In this document: positions 51,664-59,528 of the stretch, one piece after another
Position numbering within the stretch: the stretch's first letter is position 1
Layout: the number at the start of each line of letters is the position of its first letter
Assembly (NCBI RefSeq): GCF_030866825.1
Contig: NZ_CP133020.1
Location: 2,232,001 to 2,296,000, forward strand
Length of the DNA stretch: 64,000 nucleotides
Source of the DNA: Rathayibacter sp. SW19
GTDB taxonomy: Bacteria > Actinomycetota > Actinomycetes > Actinomycetales > Microbacteriaceae
Direction of reading: 5' to 3'
Made by a program: the position numbers and the translations under genes
Notes under the pieces: model-generated
What the model saw: only the letters and a program-made list of their open reading frames with translations
Database searches by the model: none
Told to the model about the DNA's origin: nothing

Positions 51664-52905
51664 ATGGTAGGCAAGAAGATCTTCGGAATCGTACTGGCTG
51701 GTGGCGAGGGCAAGCGGCTCATGCCGTTGACAGCGGACCGGGCAAAACCGGCGGTGCCGTTCGGCGGGCAGTATCGACTGATCGACTTCGCCCTGTCCAA
51801 CCTGATCAATTCGAATCTTCGTCAGTTGGTTGTGCTCACGCAGTACAAATCGCACAGTCTCGACAGGCACGTCTCGCAGACCTGGCACCTGGATGGCCTG
51901 CTCGGTGCGTACATCGCATCTGTTCCCGCGCAGCAGCGGCTCGGCAAGCGCTGGTTCAGTGGTTCCGCGGACGCGATCCTGCAGAGCATGAACCTCATCC
52001 GTGACGAACAGCCGGACATCGTCGTGGTTGTCGGAGCCGACCACGTCTACCGGATGGATTTTGCGCAGATGATCCAGGCGCACATCGATTCAGGGGCGAG
52101 CGCAACGGTTGCCGCCATTCGACAGCCGATTGCGCTTGCCGATCAGTTCGGCGTGATCGAACTCGACCCGAACGACCCCGTTCGGATTGGCGCCTTTCGC
52201 GAGAAGCCGAGCGACCCGGTCGGACTGCCGGACTCCCCCGGTGAAGTGCTCGCGTCGATGGGCAACTACGTGTTTGACGTCAAAGCGTTGATCGACGCTG
52301 TCGATCGTGACGGCTTACGGCCGGATTCCAATCACGACATGGGCGGAGACATCATCCCCGACTTCGTCTCGCGTGGCGAGGCCGGTGTGTACGACTTCAT
52401 CCGTAACGATGTGCCAGGCTCAACCGATCGCGACCGGTACTACTGGCGCGACGTGGGAACAATCGATTCGTTCTTCGAAGCCCATCAAGACTTGATCTCC
52501 ACTCTGCCCGTCTTCAACTTGTACAACCGGGCTTGGCCGATCTTCAGCCAGCAACTGAACTCCCCTCCCGCCAAACTCGTGCGCGACGCCAATGGCAGCA
52601 TCGGCACGACGATCGACTCGATCGTCTCGCTCGGGTCCGTTATCTCGGGCGCCCATCTGGAGCGCAGCGTGCTCGGACCGTGGGCGAAGGTCGGCTCCGG
52701 AGCTCAGGTCGTGGATTCCGTGGTGTTCGACCGAGCGGTGATCTCACCGGGGGCCAGCGTCACGCGGGCTATTCTTGACAAGGACGTCGTCGTGGAAGCA
52801 GGGGCGCACGTCGGCGATGACCGGGAGCGAGACAAGGCGCGCGGATTCACCGTGACAGAGTCCGGAATCACCGTTGTCGGAAAGGGAGTCCGCGTCATTC
52901 CATGA
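51664..52905 (+). CDS. glgC: glucose-1-phosphate adenylyltransferase
   Basis: This 413-residue enzyme makes ADP-glucose from glucose 1-phosphate and ATP, the first committed step of glycogen synthesis. VLAGGEGKRLMPLTADRAKPAVPFGG and the FREKP site match, with a left-handed beta helix (about residues 310-410) at the C-terminus. It overlaps serB by four bases (ATGA). Together with the divergent glgA/glgM it supplies alpha-glucan synthesis. Confidence 0.95.
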   Translation: MVGKKIFGIVLAGGEGKRLMPLTADRAKPAVPFGGQYRLIDFALSNLINSNLRQLVVLTQYKSHSLDRHVSQTWHLDGLLGAYIASVPAQQRLGKRWFSGSADAILQSMNLIRDEQPDIVVVVGADHVYRMDFAQMIQAHIDSGASATVAAIRQPIALADQFGVIELDPNDPVRIGAFREKPSDPVGLPDSPGEVLASMGNYVFDVKALIDAVDRDGLRPDSNHDMGGDIIPDFVSRGEAGVYDFIRNDVPGSTDRDRYYWRDVGTIDSFFEAHQDLISTLPVFNLYNRAWPIFSQQLNSPPAKLVRDANGSIGTTIDSIVSLGSVISGAHLERSVLGPWAKVGSGAQVVDSVVFDRAVISPGASVTRAILDKDVVVEAGAHVGDDRERDKARGFTVTESGITVVGKGVRVIP

Positions 52906-53588
52906 GCATCCATGCGCCTGTTGTTGAAGCCACGGCAACGACCGTGCCGAACGCTCGTTTCCTCGTCGTTCTTGACGCAGACTCGACGCTCATCCACAAC
53001 GAGGTGATCGAACTCCTCGCCGAACATGCAGGATCTCTCGATGCTGTCGCCCGCATCACGGCACGCGCCATGCACGGAGAGCTCGACTTCTCCGAAAGCC
53101 TCCGCGCGCGCGTCGCGACCTTGGCAGGCCTGCCCTGCAGTGTGTTCGAGGCAGTTGCCGATCGCATCAGGGTGACCGATGGTGCGCCCGCGCTGATCGA
53201 GGCCGTCCACGCGGCTGGTGGTGCGCTCGGCGTGGTGTCCGGGGGCTTCCACGAGCTGCTCGACCCTCTCGGTGAGTTGCTCGGTCTGGACTTCTGGCAA
53301 GCCAATCGGCTCGAACTCGCAGACGGCGTGCTGACCGGTCGCGTGACGGGCGCGATCGTGGATGCCAAGGCCAAGGCGAGCGCGATGCGCGGCTGGGCCG
53401 TGCAGAAGAGCATCCCGGCCCGCTGTTGGATCGCCGTCGGTGATGGCGCGAACGACCTGGAAATGATGGCGGAGGCGGCATTGTCCGTCGCATTCAACGC
53501 GAAACCCGCCGTGCGAAGGGCCGCAGACGTCGTCGTCGATGGTCAAGACCTCAGCCAGCTGTTGCCGCTGATGGGTCTGCGCGGCTGA
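52902..53588 (+). CDS. serB: phosphoserine phosphatase SerB
   Basis: This 228-residue HAD enzyme has the DADSTLI motif (DxDST, about residues 26-32), GVVSGGFHE and the metal-binding VGDGANDLEMM. It is the short SerB type without the N-terminal ACT domains seen in mycobacteria. It makes serine from phosphoserine. It is translationally coupled to glgC. Confidence 0.92.
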   Translation: MSIHAPVVEATATTVPNARFLVVLDADSTLIHNEVIELLAEHAGSLDAVARITARAMHGELDFSESLRARVATLAGLPCSVFEAVADRIRVTDGAPALIEAVHAAGGALGVVSGGFHELLDPLGELLGLDFWQANRLELADGVLTGRVTGAIVDAKAKASAMRGWAVQKSIPARCWIAVGDGANDLEMMAEAALSVAFNAKPAVRRAADVVVDGQDLSQLLPLMGLRG

Positions 53589-53612
53589 ACTCGATCGTCG
53601 TCGACCGAGCGC

Positions 53613-54320
53613 TCAGTGACCCATCCCGAGACCACCGTCGACGGGGATGACAGCACCGGAGATGTATGCTGCATCGTCGGACGCGAGCCACGCAACCGCT
53701 TTTGCGACCTCGGAGACCGACCCGTAGCGCCCCGCCGGGATATTCTTCTTGTATTCCGCCTGCTGCGCCGCTGAGAGTTCAGCGGTCATGTCGGTCTCGA
53801 TGAAGCCGGGCGCGACGACGTTTGCGGTGATGCCGCGGGAGCCCAACTCCCGCGTTATCGAGCGAGCCATGCCGATCAGCCCACTCTTGGAGGCGGCATA
53901 GTTCACCTGACCGGCCGATCCATAGAGCCCGACCACACTGGAGATCAGAACAATGCGGCCGAACCGCAGTTTGAGCATCCCCTTCGAGGCGCGCTTGACC
54001 ACTCGGAAGGACCCGCCCAGGTTGGTGTCGACGACGGCGTCGAAATCCTCCGCGCTCATCCGCATCAAAAGTGTGTCCCTGGTGATGCCGGCGTTGGCGA
54101 TGACCACTTCGACGGGACCCAGAGAGCTCTCGATCTCGGTGAACGCAGCATCGACGGATGCAGCATCCGTCACGTCTGCCCTCACTGCAAGGGTGCCCGC
54201 GGGGCCCTCGCCTGCTCGAACCGTCACGGCCACCCGGTGGCCTTGCGCCACGAACTCTTCTGCGATCGCGTAGCCGATTCCTCGGTTGCCGCCGGTTACA
54301 AGCACGGTGCGTGCGGTCAT
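53613..54320 (-). CDS. fabG: 3-oxoacyl-ACP reductase FabG-like
   Basis: This 235-residue short-chain dehydrogenase has the NADP-binding TGGNRGIGYA at residues 8-17, the active-site Ser and YAASK (about 140-150) and the PGFIETDM loop. It reduces beta-ketoacyl-ACP in fatty acid synthesis, as in the mycobacterial FabG1 group. In-frame ATGs at 54332 and 54338 are alternatives. A 17-bp tandem repeat lies just upstream of the start codon. Confidence 0.9.
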   Translation of the reverse strand: MTARTVLVTGGNRGIGYAIAEEFVAQGHRVAVTVRAGEGPAGTLAVRADVTDAASVDAAFTEIESSLGPVEVVIANAGITRDTLLMRMSAEDFDAVVDTNLGGSFRVVKRASKGMLKLRFGRIVLISSVVGLYGSAGQVNYAASKSGLIGMARSITRELGSRGITANVVAPGFIETDMTAELSAAQQAEYKKNIPAGRYGSVSEVAKAVAWLASDDAAYISGAVIPVDGGLGMGH

Positions 54321-54347
54321 GCTGTCGTCCATTCTCATTCTCGTCGG

Positions 54348-54444
54348 TGTTCTTATCAGTGCAGTGTTCTTATCAGTGCAGTGTTCTTATCAGTGCAGTG
54401 TTCTCATCAGCGCAGTGTTCTAATCGGTGTTCTGATCAGTGCGG
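54348..54444. repeat. 17-bp tandem repeat, six units
   Basis: Units of TGTTCTTATCAGTGCAG begin at 54348, 54365 and 54382 (identical), 54399 (two changes), 54416 (shortened) and 54428. It lies in the divergent region between fabG and the DUF3099 gene, 27 bases from the fabG start, and has no coding frame of its own. Confidence 0.95.
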
Positions 54445-54562
54445 TGCGGGCGCGGGCAGAATCTGTCTTCCCAGCTTCGAACGCGTATCAGTTTATGGGC
54501 TGCGCAGGACGTAGGCTGGTGGTGACGGAATCCTTCATCCGTAGAACGTCGACCGTGCGACT

Positions 54563-54889
54563 ATGAAACAACAAACAATCACTTCACTCCCCCAAGCTCC
54601 AGACGCGGAGCGGCGCGGTCGCATGATCAAATATTCGGTGGCCATGGGCATCCGGGTGCTGTGCATCCTTTCGATCCTGTTCATTCACGGCTGGTGGGTT
54701 CTGATCCCCGCCGCCGGCGCAGTCTTTCTGCCGTATTTCGCTGTTGTCATTGCCAACGTGGGTGCAGGTGAACGCGGCGCACAGGTTGAGCGGCCGGGCA
54801 ACATCGTTCTCCGCCATGACGGCACGTACGTGCCGACGGACTCGGCAGAAGCAACAGCGTCCGAAACGTCCCAAGAGAAGACGGCGTGA
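54563..54889 (+). CDS. DUF3099 family membrane protein
   Basis: This 108-residue protein matches DUF3099, a small actinobacterial family with two hydrophobic segments (about residues 30-66), MIKYSVAMGIRVLC and GWWVLIPAAGAVFLPYFAVVIAN. The function is unknown. It overlaps the next small gene by four bases (GTGA). A Ser/Thr/Glu-rich tail follows. Confidence 0.84.
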   Translation: MKQQTITSLPQAPDAERRGRMIKYSVAMGIRVLCILSILFIHGWWVLIPAAGAVFLPYFAVVIANVGAGERGAQVERPGNIVLRHDGTYVPTDSAEATASETSQEKTA

Positions 54890-55110
54890 TCTCACTCGGC
54901 TCGGAGCCCGAGCGCCACACCTGTTCGCGTGCGGGCTGTCTGCAGCACGCCAACTGGCAGATTCGATGGAGGAACCCCAAGATCCACACGGCCGACCGCG
55001 TCAAGATCTGGTTGGCGTGCGACGAGCATGTCGACTATCTGCGTGATTTTCTGGGGGCCAGGGATTTCCCGCTGACGGTGGTCGCACTCGACGCGGCAGA
55101 GGGTGCCTGA
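54886..55110 (+). CDS. small Cys/His protein of unknown function
   Basis: This 74-residue protein has Cys and His residues (CSRAGCLQHA, LACDEHVDYL) that could bind a zinc ion. I do not recognise a named family. It begins with a GTG overlapping the stop of the DUF3099 gene, so the two form an operon. Position conservation with DUF3099 would suggest a shared role. Confidence 0.7.
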   Translation: MISLGSEPERHTCSRAGCLQHANWQIRWRNPKIHTADRVKIWLACDEHVDYLRDFLGARDFPLTVVALDAAEGA

Positions 55111-55131
55111 GAGAGTCGCTGCTTACGGGCG

Positions 55132-56739
55132 CTACGCGAGTGCGATCAGTTCCGCGTAATCCTTGTTCCAGTGATCCTCGACGCCATCCGGCAGGATCAA
55201 GACGCGCTCCGGGTTCAGCGCCTCGACAGCCCCTGGGTCGTGGCTGACGAGAACGACGGCGCCCTCGTAGTGTGCGAGCGCATCGAGGATTTCCGCCCGG
55301 CTGGCTGGGTCGAGGTTGTTCGTGGGCTCGTCGAGCAGCAGCACGTTCGCACCGGAGACGACGATCATCGCGAGCGCCAAACGCGTCTTCTCGCCGCCGG
55401 AGAGCACGCCGGCAAGCTTGTACGAGTCGTCACCCGTGAACAAGAACGAGCCGAGCACGCGGCGCGCTTCGGTTTCGGTGATGTGCGGCGATGAGGCAAC
55501 CATGTTTTCAAGCACGCTTCGCTTGACATCGATCGTCTCGTGCTCCTGCGCGTAATACCCGATCCGCAGACCGTGCCCCGGTTCGATCGATCCGGTGTCT
55601 GGTCGGTCGACGCCTCCGAGGATGCGCAGCAGCGTCGTTTTGCCTGCACCGTTCAGGCCGATCACCACCACCTTGGAACCGCGGTCGATGGCCAGGTCGA
55701 CAGCCGTGAAGATCTCAAGCGACCCGTAGCTTTTGCTCAGGTCGCTGGCCATCAGCGGGGTTTTGCCGCACGGCGCCGGGGTCGGGAATCGCAGCTTTGC
55801 GACACGGTCGGCCACTCGAACGTCGTCGAGCCCGGCTAAGAGTTTTTCGGCACGCGCCACCATCTGATGGGCCGCGGCCGCCTTCGTCGCCTTCGCGCCG
55901 AACTTCGCGGCCTGAAGCTGAAGAGCGCCGGCCTTCTTCTCCGCGTTGGCGCGTTCTTTCTTACGGCGTTCTTCGTCGGCGGCGCGCTGTCGTTGGTAAT
56001 TCTTCCAACCCATGTTGTAGCCGTCGATGCATTGCCGGTTGGCATCGAGGTAGAAGACCCGGTTGACCGTCTCGCCGATCAGTTCGACGTCGTGGCTGAT
56101 CACGATGAATCCGCCGCTGTAGTTCTTCAGGAAATCTCGCAACCACACGACGGAGTCCGCGTCCAAATGGTTCGTCGGCTCGTCCAGAATCATGGTGTGC
56201 GCATCCGAGAACAGGATGCGCGCGAGCTCGATCCGGCGGCGTTGGCCGCCGGACAGCGTCTTCACCTGCTGGTCCAGAATGCGATCCGGAAGGTTGAGGT
56301 TGCTCGCGATCGCGGCCGCTTGTGCCTCCGCGGAATAGCCTCCGAGAAGATGGAACTGCTCTTCCAGCCTGCTGTAGGCCTTCATCGCTGCGGCACTGAC
56401 AGAGGCATCGACGCTCGCCATGTCGTGCGTTGCCTTCTGCATTTTCAGCGCCACGGTACCGAGGCCGCGCGCGTCCAGGATACGGGTGCGCGCCAGGTCT
56501 TCGGGATTGCCGCTGCGGGGGTCCTGCGGCAGGTAGCCGATCTCGCCATGGCGATCCACTGTGCCGCCTGTCGGCAGAGTCTCGCCTGCCAAGACCTTGG
56601 TCAGCGTCGTCTTTCCGGCACCGTTGCGACCGACGAGGCCGATCTTGTCGCCTGCAGCGACGCGAAAGCTGACATCCTGCATGAGCACGCGCGCGCCCAC
56701 GCGAATCTCAAGGTCGTGCACGGCAAGCACAGGCGTCAT
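55132..56739 (-). CDS. ABC-F family ATPase
   Basis: This 535-residue protein has two ABC domains without membrane parts: Walker A GRNGAGKTT and GLNGAGKTT, signatures LSGGQRRRIELAR and LSGGEKTRLALA, and Walker B ILDEPTNHLD and LLDEPTNNLD. The charged helical linker between (about residues 235-300) is the P-site tRNA-interaction motif region. ABC-F proteins act on stalled ribosomes or give ribosome protection against antibiotics; the exact role here is open. Confidence 0.92.
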   Translation of the reverse strand: MTPVLAVHDLEIRVGARVLMQDVSFRVAAGDKIGLVGRNGAGKTTLTKVLAGETLPTGGTVDRHGEIGYLPQDPRSGNPEDLARTRILDARGLGTVALKMQKATHDMASVDASVSAAAMKAYSRLEEQFHLLGGYSAEAQAAAIASNLNLPDRILDQQVKTLSGGQRRRIELARILFSDAHTMILDEPTNHLDADSVVWLRDFLKNYSGGFIVISHDVELIGETVNRVFYLDANRQCIDGYNMGWKNYQRQRAADEERRKKERANAEKKAGALQLQAAKFGAKATKAAAAHQMVARAEKLLAGLDDVRVADRVAKLRFPTPAPCGKTPLMASDLSKSYGSLEIFTAVDLAIDRGSKVVVIGLNGAGKTTLLRILGGVDRPDTGSIEPGHGLRIGYYAQEHETIDVKRSVLENMVASSPHITETEARRVLGSFLFTGDDSYKLAGVLSGGEKTRLALAMIVVSGANVLLLDEPTNNLDPASRAEILDALAHYEGAVVLVSHDPGAVEALNPERVLILPDGVEDHWNKDYAELIALA

Positions 56740-56784
56740 CCAGTTCTGATTGAAAACAAGGACTGCGGGGTCTGAATGCGGCCG

Positions 56785-56803
56785 CCCTGCGACAAGCTCA
56801 GGG
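56785..56803. repeat. short hairpin repeat after ABC-F gene
   Basis: CCCTGCGACAAGCTCAGGG has complementary ends (CCCTG/CAGGG) and the core GACAAGCTCAGGG, which is a common intergenic sequence type in actinobacteria. No further copy was seen in the window. Confidence 0.4.
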
Positions 56804-56829
56804 ACGGGGCATCCTCGACCACGGAAAGG

Positions 56830-57159
56830 TCAAATGGCGAAGCCGAGAGCCCGCATCATGTCGCGACCGTCATCGGTGATTCGTTCCGGACCCCACGGTG
56901 GCATCCAGACCCAGTTGATCCGGAACGCCTCGACCACGCCGTCCAGCGACTCCGCGACCTGCTCTTCGATTACGTCGGTGAGCGGGCAGCCTGCGCTGGT
57001 GAGTGTCATCGAGATTACGAGGGCGTCGTTCTCGTCGTCCCAGCCCAGATCATAGATCAAGCCGAGATCGACGACATTGATCCCGAGTTCGGGATCCATG
57101 ACGTCTTTCAGTGCTTCTTCGATCGTGTCGTATTTCGAAGGCGCAAGCGTGGAAACCAT
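56830..57159 (-). CDS. sufT: SufT-like metal-sulfur cluster assembly factor (DUF59)
   Basis: This 109-residue DUF59/MIP18-like protein has IEEALKDVMDPELGINVVDLGLIYDLGW and the Cys-containing MTLTSAGCPL. SufT-type proteins help iron-sulfur cluster maturation. It is the last gene of the suf operon, four bases after sufC. Confidence 0.88.
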   Translation of the reverse strand: MVSTLAPSKYDTIEEALKDVMDPELGINVVDLGLIYDLGWDDENDALVISMTLTSAGCPLTDVIEEQVAESLDGVVEAFRINWVWMPPWGPERITDDGRDMMRALGFAI

Positions 57160-57163
57160 AGAG

Positions 57164-57931
57164 CTAGCTTACGCTCGCATCTGCGTCGAGGAATCGATCG
57201 TAGCCCTCGTCCTCGAGCCGGTCGGCCAATTCACGGCCGCCCTCTTCTGCGACGCGTCCTGCGACGAACACGTGCACGAAGTCCGGCTTGATATAGCGCA
57301 GGATTCTGGTGTAGTGCGTGATGAGCAGAATGCCGAGGTCGGTCGCATCGTGCGCACGGTTGACTCCTTGCGCGACAATCTTCAGCGCGTCGACGTCCAG
57401 TCCAGAATCCGTCTCGTCGAGGATCGCGAACTGCGGCTTGAGCAGTTCGAGCTGAAGAATCTCGTTGCGCTTCTTCTCGCCACCGGAGAAGCCCTCATTC
57501 ACGTTGCGGTCGGCGAACTGCTTGTCCATGCGCAGCTTGCCCATCGCCTCCCGCACATCCTTGAGCCACGTGCGGATCGCCGGCGCCTCACCGTCGATAG
57601 CGGTCTTCGCGGTGCGCAGGAAGTTGGAGTTGGTCACGCCAGGGATCTCGACCGGGTACTGCATGGCCAGGAACAGCCCGGCACGGGCGCGCGCGTCGAC
57701 CGTCATGGCCAGCACGTCCTGGCCGTCCAGGGTGATGCTGCCCTGGGTGGCCTTGTACTTCGGATGCCCTGCAATGGTGTAGGCGAGGGTCGACTTTCCG
57801 GACCCATTCGGGCCCATGACGGCGTGGATTTCACCGGTGCGGATCGTCAGGTCGACCCCGCGAAGGATCTCTTTGACCCCTTGGTCGGTGTCGACGGTCA
57901 CGTGGAGATCGCGGATCTCAAGAACAGACAT
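57164..57931 (-). CDS. sufC: Fe-S cluster assembly ATPase SufC
   Basis: This 255-residue ABC-type ATPase is SufC: Walker A GPNGSGKST, signature FSGGEKKRNEIL, Walker B FAILDETDSGLD. It drives cluster assembly on the SufBD scaffold. ATG 57931 is chosen (GAAAG upstream); a TTG at 57940 would overlap the Rieske gene. Confidence 0.95.
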   Translation of the reverse strand: MSVLEIRDLHVTVDTDQGVKEILRGVDLTIRTGEIHAVMGPNGSGKSTLAYTIAGHPKYKATQGSITLDGQDVLAMTVDARARAGLFLAMQYPVEIPGVTNSNFLRTAKTAIDGEAPAIRTWLKDVREAMGKLRMDKQFADRNVNEGFSGGEKKRNEILQLELLKPQFAILDETDSGLDVDALKIVAQGVNRAHDATDLGILLITHYTRILRYIKPDFVHVFVAGRVAEEGGRELADRLEDEGYDRFLDADASVS

Positions 57932-57936
57932 GGCTT

Positions 57937-58266
57937 TCAATTTTCTTTCGTATTGTGCGGGTCAATGAATATGTCGCCGTCGACGATCTCGATTTCGTAG
58001 ACGGGAACGGGCTCGTATGCTGGCAAGTTCAGGGGCTTACCGGAGATCAATGAAAATCGGGAACCGTGTGCCCAGCATTCAATGGTCTCGCCTTCGACGA
58101 ATCCCTCCGACAGCGAGATTTCGCCGTGAGTGCAGGTGTCGCCGATCGCGTGGATGTCGCCGGCCGAGTCTTTGACGAGTGCGATCGGCGTGTCGTCGAT
58201 GACGACTCGTTTCGCCTGGTTCTCGACAAGTTCGGCTGCGGCACACACGCGTGTGGCTGTTGTCAC
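57937..58266 (-). CDS. Rieske-type ferredoxin in the suf operon
   Basis: This 109-residue small protein carries a Rieske [2Fe-2S] site: CTHG and CWAHGS (CxH...CxxH). It is like the ferredoxin subunit of ring-hydroxylating dioxygenases. It lies between sufD and sufC, overlapping sufD by four bases, so it is likely a cluster carrier or electron donor for the SUF machinery. Confidence 0.88.
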   Translation of the reverse strand: MTTATRVCAAAELVENQAKRVVIDDTPIALVKDSAGDIHAIGDTCTHGEISLSEGFVEGETIECWAHGSRFSLISGKPLNLPAYEPVPVYEIEIVDGDIFIDPHNTKEN

Positions 58267-59528
58267 GCGCTCACCTCAGCAGCGGGCACCTCAGCAGCGG
58301 ACCGATCAGCAGCGGGTAGATCGGCTGCGTCGAACCGTTCGCCGGCGAGTTCGGCCTCGATGGCATGCTGCAGGCGCTCCTCGAGTTCCGGAACGTTGAT
58401 GCGCTGGATGACCTCGATGAGGAAGCCGCGAACGACCAGTCGACGGGCTTCCTCCTCTGTGATCCCCCGTGACTCGAGGTAGAACAGCTGCTCGTCGTCG
58501 AAGCGACCGGTGGCGCTGGCGTGGCCTGCGCCGAGGATGTCCCCTGTCTCGATCTCGAGGTTGGGCTCCGAGTCAGCACGCGTCCCGTCGGTGAGCACGA
58601 GGTTGCGGTTCTGCTCGTAGCTGTCTGTGCCCGCGGCGTCCGCGCCGATCAGCACATCGCCGATCCAGACGGTGTGCGCACCGTGCCCCTGCAGGGCACC
58701 CTTGTAATTCACCCGGCTGCGGCCGTGTGCGGCCTCGTGGTACACGTAGACCTGCTGCTCGAGGTGCTGGCCCGCGTCTGCGAAGTAGACGCCCAGCATC
58801 TCGACCTCGGCGCCTGTTCCCGCCAGGTGCGTCGTCGGGTTCAACCGAACGACCGCCCCGCCGAGGGAGACGACGACGTGCTTGAAGAAGGCGTCGCGCC
58901 CAACGGTTGCGAAGTGACTCGCGGCGTGCACGGATACGTCGTCCCATTCTTGAACGGAGACGACCGTCAAACGAGCCGACTCCCCCACGATGATCTCGAC
59001 GTTCTCGGCCAGCCGAGCGACCCCGAGGTTACGCAGGATCACCGTGCCTGTGCTGAACGGCGCGGCCTCGATGATCGTGTGTGCCGCCCGCGGCTCGTTG
59101 CCGAATGCAGAACGAGTGACGGTGACCGTGGCCGGCTTGTCGCCGGAAACCACGATTGACAGCGCCTTCTGGAACGAACCCCAGGCGTTCGCGGATGCCC
59201 GATCCTCCGGCAATCCGGTGCTGCCGATCCTGGGGTCGTCCGGGTTCACCCAGTCGACGGTGAGCCCGTCGACCGGCTCGTACCTGATGTCGTAGACCGA
59301 CCCGTTGAGGTCACCGGCGATAAGATCGCCGATTTGGGCGATCGGGGTGCGCTTCCAGATCAGTTCGCGGCCGGTGACCGTGGGGAAATCGTTGACGTTG
59401 GTCGACCGGAACCGCGCGGCGCGCGACTCCACCGGGAGCAGCGTGTATTCGCCGTCTTTGTGGTGGGTGAGTCCGTGCTCGGTCTTCTGCGGTTCCGTCG
59501 ATACAGTCTGTGTGGCTGCAGAGCTCAT
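58263..59528 (-). CDS. sufD: Fe-S cluster assembly protein SufD
   Basis: This 421-residue beta-helix protein is SufD, partner of SufB in the scaffold. QVYVYHEAAHGRSRVNYKG and LFYLESRGITEEEARRLVVRGF near the C-terminus are family motifs. The last about 20 residues (AADLPAADRSAAEVPAAEVSA, in repeats) are low complexity from a 15-bp repeat. Its start codon follows the sufB stop directly. Confidence 0.94.
   Translation of the reverse strand: MSSAATQTVSTEPQKTEHGLTHHKDGEYTLLPVESRAARFRSTNVNDFPTVTGRELIWKRTPIAQIGDLIAGDLNGSVYDIRYEPVDGLTVDWVNPDDPRIGSTGLPEDRASANAWGSFQKALSIVVSGDKPATVTVTRSAFGNEPRAAHTIIEAAPFSTGTVILRNLGVARLAENVEIIVGESARLTVVSVQEWDDVSVHAASHFATVGRDAFFKHVVVSLGGAVVRLNPTTHLAGTGAEVEMLGVYFADAGQHLEQQVYVYHEAAHGRSRVNYKGALQGHGAHTVWIGDVLIGADAAGTDSYEQNRNLVLTDGTRADSEPNLEIETGDILGAGHASATGRFDDEQLFYLESRGITEEEARRLVVRGFLIEVIQRINVPELEERLQHAIEAELAGERFDAADLPAADRSAAEVPAAEVSA
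58272..58316. repeat. 15-bp tandem repeat, three units, at sufD 3' end
   Basis: CACCTCAGCAGCGGG at 58272-58286 is followed by units at 58287-58301 and 58302-58316 with one to four changes. On the coding strand it encodes PAAEV-type pentapeptides at the SufD C-terminus, just before the start of the Rieske gene. Confidence 0.9.

Noticed and set aside
54348..54444. CRISPR array or iteron origin
   Set aside because: Units abut directly without spacers, and no replication or cas gene is near; it is a simple tandem repeat.
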